A stretch of DNA of 64,000 nt from Artocarpus heterophyllus (taxonomy: Eukaryota; Streptophyta; Magnoliopsida; Rosales; Moraceae), in contig CM046333.1 of NCBI GenBank assembly GCA_025403435.1, positions 34,369,521-34,433,520 of the forward strand, read 5' to 3'. A model generated the notes under the pieces. The model was not told the DNA's origin. It did not search any database and saw only the letters and a program-made list of their open reading frames with translations. Each line of letters starts with the position of its first letter. Within the stretch, counting starts at the first letter, position 1. Positions 55,726 to 64,000 of this stretch are shown in pieces. The position numbers were made by a program, and so were the translations under genes.

Positions 55726-56307
55726 CGGCCATGATTTCTCAACCGTTTCTGGCCATGATTTCTCAACCGTTTCTAGCATTCTCCCCATTCATTCTCTATG
55801 AGTGCAATTTTGAATTTCACCCTTAAAACATCATTTCAAGATCACTTGCATGGCAAGAAACTCCACAAAAGAGGCTAGAAACGACATAGCCAAACAAAGA
55901 GGTAGAACAATGGCTACGAAGAGAGACTGAAGAGATTGTCATTTGGCTGGTTCTAAATGCGAAACGACAACTGGTGGAGAAATTGACGTCGTTCAATTGA
56001 TTCCAGCGGCCAAATGACATGAATCTTAGTTATGGGAGCCTTTTCCTTTCCTTTTCCCGAACCCAACAATAAACTAACATGATATATATCTATACATATA
56101 TATATATATATAACAAATTCAAAGAAACTGATTATATCGAAAAGATGTCCATAATATATGAAAACAATTTCAACTTTACAAAAAGGATTTGACCAAAAAC
56201 CGAAAACCCAAAATTAACCAAAAACAAATGTGGCCGAAGTTCATATATCAATAAAAAAGGAAAAAAAAATCCTTAATGATTCAACATGATTTGTCTATGA
56301 TACTACT
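55726..56307. other. Unassigned sequence with 24-bp tandem duplication
   Basis: Immediately after the element breakpoint, 55727-55750 is repeated exactly at 55751-55774 (starts GGCCATGATTTC). The ~270 bp that follow (to ~56045) are GC-richer than the surroundings and could be a fragment of a host gene, but no protein similarity was recognised on either strand. A (TA)n run lies at ~56095-56112. Confidence 0.5.
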
Positions 56308-56709
56308 TGTTAGATAAATTTAAAAATAAAAAGGTGCTAAATTCTTTATTCACCACACTAGGATCACATGTTAAATCATTAAGAAATTTATTGGGAAGAC
56401 ATACCTAGATCCATTCAAAATCAAAGTAGGGTTATTAGTCTTCCGTGACTAAAACTTTACATTGTAAAGAAAACCTCATTCACTTAGTGATGATATGCGA
56501 GTAAATGGCAATACCTTATGTTTAGACTAAGGTATTTTATTTATTGGCCCATCATAAATAATTAAATAAATATATTCTCTACACGTTGCAAAGCCCATAC
56601 CACTTAAGAGATGTCTTAAAAGTCCAATAACTTAGTTTAATAATATTGGATAGCATATAATATACAATTAATGTTAATGTGTAGGCCCACAATTAGAAAT
56701 TTCCCAACA
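56308..56709 (-). repeat. Solo-LTR-like unit (~400 bp)
   Basis: Ends are TGTTAGATAAATTT and TTTCCCAACA, i.e. TG...CA with short inverted repeats. On the minus strand it begins TGTTGGGAAATTTC and contains AATAAA signals, as an LTR would. Flanking 5-mers (CTACT / AGTTT) do not match, so no TSD support. Confidence 0.4.
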
Positions 56710-56854
56710 AGTTTTTCATTGAGTACTTTGAGAATCAAGTTCACTGGCTATCTTTTATTTTACGAGGAAAATTTGTTAAATAACTAATCTCCAAAGTAAA
56801 ATTAACAAAATAATCTTTTTATTTTTTATTTATACAATAAATTTTTTAAGGGTA

Positions 56855-57998
56855 AATTTCGTTGACACCCCCTTATATTTTACCAAAATTATACTACCCA
56901 TGGACTAAAATTAATCACACTAACATTCTTTGCTTTTGAAAAACATTATAGGGAGACCTCTGCTGTTAGTTAAACATAAGAGTTAACTATTAATTTTATA
57001 TACAATGTCAAAATTGTCCCTCCAGCCATAAAAAACTTTTTAAGCTATTTATGCATCTATAAATGATTTTTATGACCTTTTTTGATATTAAAAAAAGAGT
57101 ATAAACAATTTGAACACAATTATAACTATAAATTTCACTCTAATAATAGAGAAATGTTATTTCTTTTTTCATAAGTGCTCTATTTCTCATAAAAGTTTAT
57201 AAATTGTAAAGATTAAAAAAACTAAAAAACATAATTTTTTTTAAAAAAAATAAAAAGTGGATATATGAAATTGTAGAAATATTAAAACTAAAAAAAAAAA
57301 AAAAAAGCAACTCTCTCTATTTCTTGAGACATCTCTTTCTGGGCTTAACCATTGCGCGACGGGCTAGAATGGCTGACGAGGAAAGGGCTATTTGGCTGGG
57401 GCGACGGGGTGGAGGGTTGTTGGGTGCAATGGGGTGATGGTCAACAAGCTAGAAGGGCGAGCTTTTAAGTGAGGGGGTAGCTAGGATGTGACAAGTTTGT
57501 GGTTTTGGGAGGGGGATAGGGGTCGCAATGGGTGGGCAACGAGGACTGGGAAAAGGATGGAGTTCATGATGGGCGTTGGAGCATGATGATGGTGGGCTAC
57601 AAGATGGAGTTTTGTGCGACGGGCATGATGGCCGAAAGGTGGCGGGAGGTTGGTGAAGGACATGGGCGACAGGGGGGTTGGGTTTGAGGGTTGTTTGGCT
57701 GGATGGGTTTGTGGGGTTGTTTTGTTTTGTTTATTTAGCCCTTTCCTTCATTATGAAAAAAAAAAAAAAGATTCCCAGGCATGTATTAATGGCTGTTCAC
57801 TATGCTTTCTCTCTCTCAATTTGTTGATTCATGGCTGTGATTTAACATTTTTAATCAATGGTTGATAAAAGTGTGTTTTTGTCATTTTAATTTGAAACGT
57901 AACTGAGTTAAGTCCCTGGGGTCTCTTTGTAATTAGTTTTGGCCCAAAAAATATCACTGTAATTTGGGTAATACACAGGTGGTATTATTGTAATTTAT
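56855..57998. mobile_element. TIR element (MULE-like) with G-rich internal cargo
   Basis: The left end GGGTAAATTTCGTTGACACCC and the reverse complement of the right end GGATAAATTACAATAATACCACC share an extended, diverged TIR (~60 bp). The AT-rich arms enclose 57340-57730, a strongly G-rich block (plus strand) with a faint resemblance to the reverse complement of the C-rich cargo at 41890-42100. ORFs in the block (57481-57663 minus, 57650-57865 plus) show no recognisable domain. Confidence 0.5.
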
Positions 57999-58842
57999 CC
58001 TTTTTAAAAAAATATTTTTTCAATCATTTTGCAAACAAAAATCTTTAGAAAGTAACTTTATAATAAAACTTTCTTATTAAGTCCTTTTACAAATGGCTCT
58101 TTTCTTTTTGTCTTTTTTCTTGCTGCAATTGATGTTTTAATTCTCTATTTTGGTTTTACAAAAATTCGGTTAAAAAGATTGCACATTTCCACCTTATGAG
58201 TGCGGGTCACTTGAGTTGAATGGATATTTGTCAAGTTGGTTAGAACTAAAGTTTTAAGTTTAAAAACTGTAGTACGTAAGAGCGTTATGTTGTAATAATT
58301 TTATGCTTTTTATTATAATTTTTAAGGTATTGTTAGTTAGAACCAATTAGTTTCTAACTAAAGTTTTAAACACAAGCTTCATCTAAGTTCTTCAATACAG
58401 TTATTTTGAGTCACTCACCAAAATATTTTAAGCAAAACTTCTTGACCACATTTTTTAATATGAGCCTACCAAGTTTTGCTCAAAGTATGAAAAACATGAA
58501 TTTTATTAAAAAAAAGAATAAAAAATATAAATTCTTTTCAGCAGTTTTTCTTTGTTCATGAAAATTGTTTTCACCAGTTGGTGAGCAATATATAATATTG
58601 CATCTTTTGAGTTCTGATTATATTTTTCTTTACAATTCTTTTTTTGTTTTCTATTCTATATACTATACTATATATTAAGTGCGAAGGCTCATCGTTAACA
58701 AGTTTTTCCCCTTTTGCCCCTCTTTGCTTCAGCGTTATTCCCTCAACATTAGCCACCTGTGTATCACAACAGAAGCTCATCTTACCCTTTTAGGTGGTGC
58801 CACTTAAATGAATTTGGGGCAACAAATTTCTTTGTTCCTTTT
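57999..58842. other. Gene-free AT-rich spacer
   Basis: No supported ORF, repeat boundary or RNA gene seen. The last five bases, CTTTT (58838-58842), are the TSD position of the next element. Confidence 0.5.
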
Positions 58843-59232
58843 TGTTACGAAAATAATGAGATAAAAAATAAAAAACAAAAACACACAGAGAATTTACATA
58901 AAAACCAAAAACGGGAAAAAAAAACAATGGGTAGAGGAGAAGAAAATCACTAAACTCATGAAGATTACAATGGAGGCGTTAGGGAGGCTAAAAATTCGCT
59001 AATGATTAAACCCTAACTCAATACATCATATATATAGGTATAGACAAAACCCTATAGACAAAAAAAAACATAAACTAAACGGCTCAAAAATACAAAGGTT
59101 TGTACCCCATGCCTGATCTCGTAGCCCACCACAAATCTTATGAAAAATCCTACATTTGTTTTTCACCATAATTTGTCACACCACGAGCTTTTCGGATCGG
59201 ACCAAACTAAATTTGGTCGCTATACTCTAACA
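58843..59232 (-). repeat. 3' LTR of the minus-strand Tork-like element (~390 bp)
   Basis: On the minus strand it starts TGTTAGAGTATAGCGACC directly after the polypurine tract CAAGGTAGAGAT (59233-59246) and ends TTTCGTAACA. It contains TATATATATGATG and an adjacent GAGTTAGGGTTTAATC region, probable promoter and R. No palindromic GC array is evident. Confidence 0.8.
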
Positions 59233-59339
59233 ATCTCTACCTTGACACAAATTCACCTTCAAGGAACAAATCTTCAACAAGTTATCTTCACCTCTTCCAC
59301 AAAAACACCCCTAGGGGCAAACCTCAATAACGAACACTA

Positions 59340-60938
59340 ACCAAGTCCACGCAATACTCAAACTTGGATGTAGATAATGACTTTGTCATTATATCGGTAG
59401 GATTATCATAGGTACTAATCTTGCTCATAATAATATTACCATAAGCAATAACCTCATGAACAAAGTGATAACGAATATCGTTGTGTTTAGTTCTCTCATG
59501 AAACATCTGATTTTTAGTGAGAAAAATAACACTCTGACTATCACAAAACACCGTAGTAATCTACAAGTCTTCACTGAGTTCACCAAATAGTCCCTTCAAC
59601 AAAATAGCTTCGTTACAAGCTTCAATGATTGCTATATATTCTGCCTCAGTAGTAGATAAAGCCACTGTAGTCTGGAAAGTAGCCTTCTAGCTATAGCACA
59701 GCCACCAACGGTAAACACATATCCTGTAAGCGATCTCCTCTTATCAAGATCTCCAGCAAAATCAGAATCAACATATCCAATAACTCCATCTCTAGTCCTC
59801 CAAAATTGCAAACACATATTAGTAGTACCACGCAAGTACCTGAATATCAACTGAACTGCTTTCCAATGTTCCTTACTAGAATTAGCCAAGCATTTACTAA
59901 CAGTACTAACTGCATATGATAAGTCTGGACAAGAACATACCATAGCATACATGAGCGATCCCACTGCACTAGAATATGGAACTCGAGACATATAATTAAC
60001 CTCATCATCTGATTGGGGAGATAAAGTAAAAGAAAGTCTGAAATGCATAGCTAATGGAGTACTCACACGTTTGGCAGTGTGCATATTGAATCTTTGCAAA
60101 ACTTTCTCAATGTGCCCTTTCTAACTCAAATAGAACTTGCCTGCCTTTCTATCTCTTAGAATCTCCATGCCAAGAATCTTTTTTGTAGCCCCTAAATCTT
60201 TCATCTCAAACTCCTTACTAAGTTGAGCCCTCACCTTCATAATTTATTTCTTATCCTTGGTAGCTATTAACATATCATCAATGTATAGGAGCAAATAACA
60301 AAAGACCCATCATAGTTCTTCTTCATGTAGACACAACTGTCATAGTCACTTCTCTTAAACTCATGAGAGGTCATAAATGAGTCGAACCTCTTATACCATT
60401 GTCTAGGAGACTGTTTTAGGCCGTAAAGAGACTTTTTCAACAAACACACATGGTCCTTCTTACCTGAAACTACAAAGCCCTCTGGCTGCTACATGTAGAT
60501 ATCCTCCTCAAGCTCCCCATGCAAGAATACGGTCTTCACATCTAACTGCTCAAGTTCAAGATCCTACATGGCCACAATACCAAGCAAAGCTCGAATCGAA
60601 CTATGCTTCATAACTAGAGAGAACACATCTGTGAAGTTTACACCTAGAACTTAACTATAACCTTTTGCAACTAGTTTGGCCTTATATCTGGCTTCTTCAA
60701 CTCCTAGCGTACCATCTTTTCTCTTAAACACCCACTTGCAGCAAACAGCTTTCTTACCTTTAGGCAACTTCACCAAATTCTAAGTGTCATTCTTATGAAG
60801 AGATTCCATCTCCTCCTACATAGCAATCATCCATCTCCTAGAGTCATCATAGCTAATCGCCTTTGAATAAGTAGAAGGTTCTTCACTTCAATCAATACCT
60901 TCTACCATTGATAAAACATAAGCCACCAAGTCGGCCTC
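59340..60938 (-). pseudogene. Tork-like RT and RNase H
   Basis: Minus-strand frames carry EADLVAYVLSMVEG (60930), CKWVFKRKDGT, YKAKLVAKGY, LDVKTVFLHGELEEDIYM, KKSLYGLKQSPRQWYKRF (60440-60380), a YIDDMLIA catalytic region near 60280, [35 protein letters not shown] and MFCDSQSVIFL. The first RNase H Asp, and the Asp of CDSQS, are kept. Stops and frameshifts occur at about 60240, 60120, 59690 and 59570. Nonfunctional. Confidence 0.85.
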
Positions 60939-62971
60939 TGTTGGAAACAAAGTGCGCAGCGGAATTTTTAAAATTTTTCATCAGAGTATTTTCCAAAACA
61001 CAAGTTTGACATGTTATATGTATAAATTAAACAGATCTTACTAACCTCAGTGTGCCGAAGAACCTCCGCGACCTGTGTAGAGAAGTAACGTTCCAGAAGA
61101 GCCTCAACCAACTGGTCTTCTTTGCTATTCTCTATCCACAACCGGAGTGAGTGTGGGCTCACACGTACAGCTCTTCCACCGGTGACTCTCCTTCCAACCA
61201 ATAGAGAGAACCCAAAGCTAGTGTTCGTGATTTGTGAACAAAAGCTCTCAAGGAGTTTTCAGATGCTCACTAGAAGAGTATCACTCTTAATCTCTCAAAT
61301 TGATCTAAGTAAATCATTAGACTCACTCCCTTTTTATACCTATTGGTCCTTGGGGTCAGTCCATATCAGATTAGGTCTCAAAAATCGAAACAGAATCAAG
61401 TTCGGATCAATATCTGATAAGATACGCGTGAAAAACGCGTAATCTTAACTGTCGCGGTCGGCATGCAGAACTGTGAGATAGGCAGGCCGAACTGGCCAGT
61501 TCGGCAAGCCGAACACGTCATCCGGCATGCCGAACTGCCGAGAAAAAATCTCCGCGAATCTTTTATTTTTCACCCGAGATTCTAAAGGATAAAGTCTCAG
61601 TTTTGATTCAAATAGCCCAATAGAAAAGATATCTGATCAAAACAAACTTTATCAAGATAATCTCTAAGAAAATAAATCAATTCACAATAATTCTACAAGT
61701 TTATCTTGTTCTAATTGTCCAAAATTAAAACAACCGATAAACAGACAAGAATTATCCGAACGCCATAATTCAACAAGTTCATCTTGAACTAATTTCTTAC
61801 ATAATTAATTCAACCGATAAACAGACATGAATTATTTGATTCTTATAAATTTTAAACCAATCTGATAAATCCGACATAAGTCACCAATTATTGGAAAAGC
61901 ACGCCGTGTCGTTACAGGATTTTGTGAGCTAGCAAAGGGGACCAAAATGGACCTATAAAGTTCAAGCTCATGATAATTATGAAACCCAATATCCCAGATA
62001 TACATTTCACAATTATCAACTCCAACGCTACTCCACTAAAAGCTTGGAGCTGCACTCTCGAACTTTATAGAATTACGAAGCTCGTGTAGCTAAGTCTCCA
62101 TGACATATCATAGTGTATCGCATCCCCATATGATCATCCATAATCGGCTTAAGGACAAGTTCTGTCTTACCTTCCCGATTATTTTTATCTTACGTTCCAT
62201 TGTCTCACCATTAGAAAACTTACCATTCAAAGATAGTATACCATTCGGTTACACCTATGTATCCAAATGGTTGAGCGCTCCAGTTTTCCAATTACAGGAC
62301 AACGCATATAAGAGGATATCATTACTCCTAAAGAGGAGCTATGGATTCCATATCTATGAATAACAAGTCTACGCTACCAAGAGTCATGCCTCCAACGTAC
62401 CGGCATGCATGCCACTATAGAGATGTGGGAGTCACCCATTGGTACATCAAAAGACACAAATCGAGACAACGGGCCCATTATTCATCTCAGGATTAAGATA
62501 CAATACAAATGATTGTCTAAAGTGAATCGATTTGCCAAGACAGAATTATTAATCCAAATCAATTCACTTTATGTCCCGATCCAACACATCGTCACCTATG
62601 ACAACGCGCCAATGTTTCTATTCACGGAGTCCAACTCCGATGGCCAAGACAAACCATCTCCCAAAAGGGATATAGACAACATAACAATCTTTACATGAAT
62701 AAAGCGCCTAACTTTATTCCCTCGATTGCGGATCATATATTTTAGACCATCACCTTAAGAGTCGTGTCTACCGCATAATCATCCCATCATATGCCCAACT
62801 CTTAAGGTTTAGACTGACTGTCTCAGACTACTGTTTGCTTATCATACATTCAACAAATATGAACGTAAAGAGGACAATATTTGGTATATATAAATGAATA
62901 AATTCTTTATTGATAAAAATGTCTCCAAAAACGTATTACATTTTTACTCCTTAGAGCATACATGTCTAACA
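60939..62971 (-). repeat. Family-1 3' LTR, complete (2.03 kb)
   Basis: On the minus strand it starts TGTTAGACATGTATGCTC and ends CTTTGTTTCCAACA. U3 motif array at 61450-61550 (GGTCGGCATGC, AGGCAGGCCGAAC, TTCGGCAAGCCGAAC, CCGGCATGCCGAAC), with the TATA box TATAAAAA at 61331-61338 downstream of it in element sense. Confidence 0.92.
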
Positions 62972-62985
62972 ATCTCCCACTTGCA
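62972..62985 (-). other. Polypurine tract of the family-1 element
   Basis: The reverse complement reads TGCAAGTGGGAGAT, abutting the LTR start; typical copia plus-strand primer. Confidence 0.8.
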
Positions 62986-63936
62986 CTAAGTGAGTAAATA
63001 CTGCAAATTTCGCATCCCCATAGCTTCCACATGCCTTTCGAAGACTCTCCCAAAAAGTGTCTTCGTAAATGGATCAGCTAAATTGTCCTCTGACGCGATC
63101 TTGCACACCGTGACATGCCCGCTCTCAACGAAGTCCTTTATCACATGATACTTCCGATCAATATGCTTACTCTTCTTGTGAAATCTTGGTTCCTTAGCAT
63201 TAGCTACCGCCGCACTGTTATCACAGTACAGTGATACCGCTTTATCCACACCAGGAACTACCTCAAGATCCCCAAGGAACTTGCGGAGCCACACTGCTTC
63301 TTTCGAAGCATCACTAGCCGCCACATACTCGGCCTCCATCGTTGAATCTGAAGTGCAATCTTGCTTCGCACTTCTCCAACTGATGGCACCGCCACCCAGA
63401 GTAAACACAAACCCCGATGTCGATTTCCTAGAATCCAGGCAGGATTGAAAATCTGAATCAGTGTATCCTAGAGGAGTTAAATCCTCACCCGAATACACAA
63501 GCATATACCCTCGAGTCCTTCTTAGGTACTTGAAAATATGCTTTACCGCAACCCAATGGTTCGGTCCTGGATCCGCCTGAAATCGACTCACAATCCCGAC
63601 CGCATAGCTAATATCCGGTCGAGTGCAAAGCATGGCATACATGAGACTACCTACTGCCGAAGCATAAGGCACCTTCTTCATGTATTCTCTTTCTTCATAA
63701 GACTTTGGAGAGTCTTTCTTAGAAAGAGTAATTCCAGACCTAGATGGTTGCCCACCTTTCTTGGAATCCTGCATTGCAAACCTCCTGAGAATTTTATCTA
63801 TGCAGTCGGCCTGAGACAAAGCTATCATTTTGTTCTTCCTATCCCGAAAAATCTGGATACCGAGAACAAAATTAGGCTCACCTAAGTCCTTCATGTAAAA
63901 CTGCTTGGTCAACCATAATTTGACCGATGACAACGC
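62986..63936 (-). pseudogene. Family-1 RT C-terminus and RNase H
   Basis: An open frame of about 316 codons without internal stops. It has [60 protein letters not shown] and then RNase H with acids in GYTDSDFQSC, STMEAEYVAA and YCDNSAAVAN, closing KHIDRKYHVIKDFVESGHVT and NLADPFTKTL. The frame is intact here, so this copy is younger than the others of the family. It is cut at its 5' side by the LTR at 63937, whose sequence provides an artificial start. Catalytic YVDD lies beyond the break. Confidence 0.9.
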
Positions 63937-64000
63937 TGTTGGAAACAAAGTACGCAGCGGAATTTTAAAAATTTTTCATCAGAGTATTTTCCAAAACACA
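63937..64000 (-). repeat. Family-1 LTR 3' end, continuing off-window
   Basis: Plus-strand TGTTGGAAACAAAGTACGCAG is the reverse complement of the LTR end and nearly identical to 60939-61000. AACGC (63932-63936) is its TSD position. Confidence 0.88.

Larger units (their letters stand above)
58843..60938 (-). mobile_element. Tork-like Ty1/copia element (second copy type), interrupted by a family-1 insertion
   Basis: On the minus strand: RT, RNase H, polypurine tract, 3' LTR. The pol is close to that of the element at 24825-29930, but the LTR is unrelated in sequence, so it is a sister family. It is cut at 60938/60939 by a family-1 LTR, with GCCTC (60934-60938) as the TSD position. Its 5' part must lie beyond the window end. 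Confidence 0.88.
60939..63936 (-). mobile_element. Family-1 Ty1/copia element, 3' part, nested in the Tork-like element
   Basis: Minus-strand order: RT thumb/RNase H (63936-62986), polypurine tract, complete 3' LTR (62971-60939). The LTR is the best preserved of the family. It is itself broken at 63936/63937 by another family-1 LTR. It continues beyond the window after that insert. Confidence 0.9.

Overview
This is a stretch of nuclear DNA from a flowering plant, almost certainly a eudicot. It is AT-rich, and most of it is LTR retrotransposons inserted into one another, with DNA-transposon remnants between them. Only two ordinary host genes are visible. One is a five-exon DHHC-type protein S-acyltransferase (minus strand, 40915 to 36434). 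The other is a single-exon secreted invertase/pectin-methylesterase inhibitor (minus strand, 23010 to 22474). Species cannot be read from the window. No rRNA, tRNA or CRISPR array was found.

Layout. (1) 1-10994: the 3' part of a Sirevirus-type Ty1/copia element: integrase, RT/RNase H, an envelope-like ORF, repeated polypurine tracts and a 3' LTR. It is split by a second copia element ('family 1', 698-5242, TSD GCAAA). (2) 10995-20335: a pile of broken LTRs. It holds a minus-strand Ty3/gypsy LTR fragment, two minus-strand family-1 LTR fragments, a minus-strand family-1 pol/leader/5' LTR, and a plus-strand family-1 LTR meeting it head to head. (3) 20336-24820: the inhibitor gene between ~1.1 kb inverted repeat arms, followed by a perfect 72-bp palindrome. 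(4) 24825-29930: a full-length Tork/Tnt1-like copia element with a perfect 5-bp TSD and broken ORFs. (5) 29931-36430: gene-free AT-rich DNA with a second long inverted repeat whose arms carry promoter-like TATA boxes facing each other. (6) 36434-40915: the S-acyltransferase gene. (7) 41000-50165: TIR elements, including a CACTA-like element interrupted by a 3.6-kb Ty3/gypsy solo LTR (TSD TAAGA). (8) 50170-55725: a family-1 element with 5' LTR, leader, gag and part of pol. (9) 55726-58842: unassigned DNA, an LTR-like unit and a TIR element with G-rich cargo. (10) 58843-64000: a minus-strand Tork-like element interrupted by a family-1 element, itself interrupted by another family-1 LTR that leaves the window.

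The most unusual theme is non-coding. Arrays of a short quasi-palindrome (core TCGGCCTGCCGA and variants) sit upstream of TATA boxes in the LTRs of the Sirevirus and of family 1. The array recurs in a second internal place in each of those elements. In the Sirevirus this second copy forms an array-plus-TATA cassette directly before the envelope-like ORF. A similar array lies in the Ty3/gypsy LTR fragment. The Tork-like element has the same architecture with a different motif, the perfect palindrome AGCGCCGCGGCGCT, in six units in one LTR and one in the other.

All retroelement ORFs seen carry stops or frameshifts, so none looks autonomous. The two host genes look intact. All comparisons were made by eye; identities and lineages are estimates.
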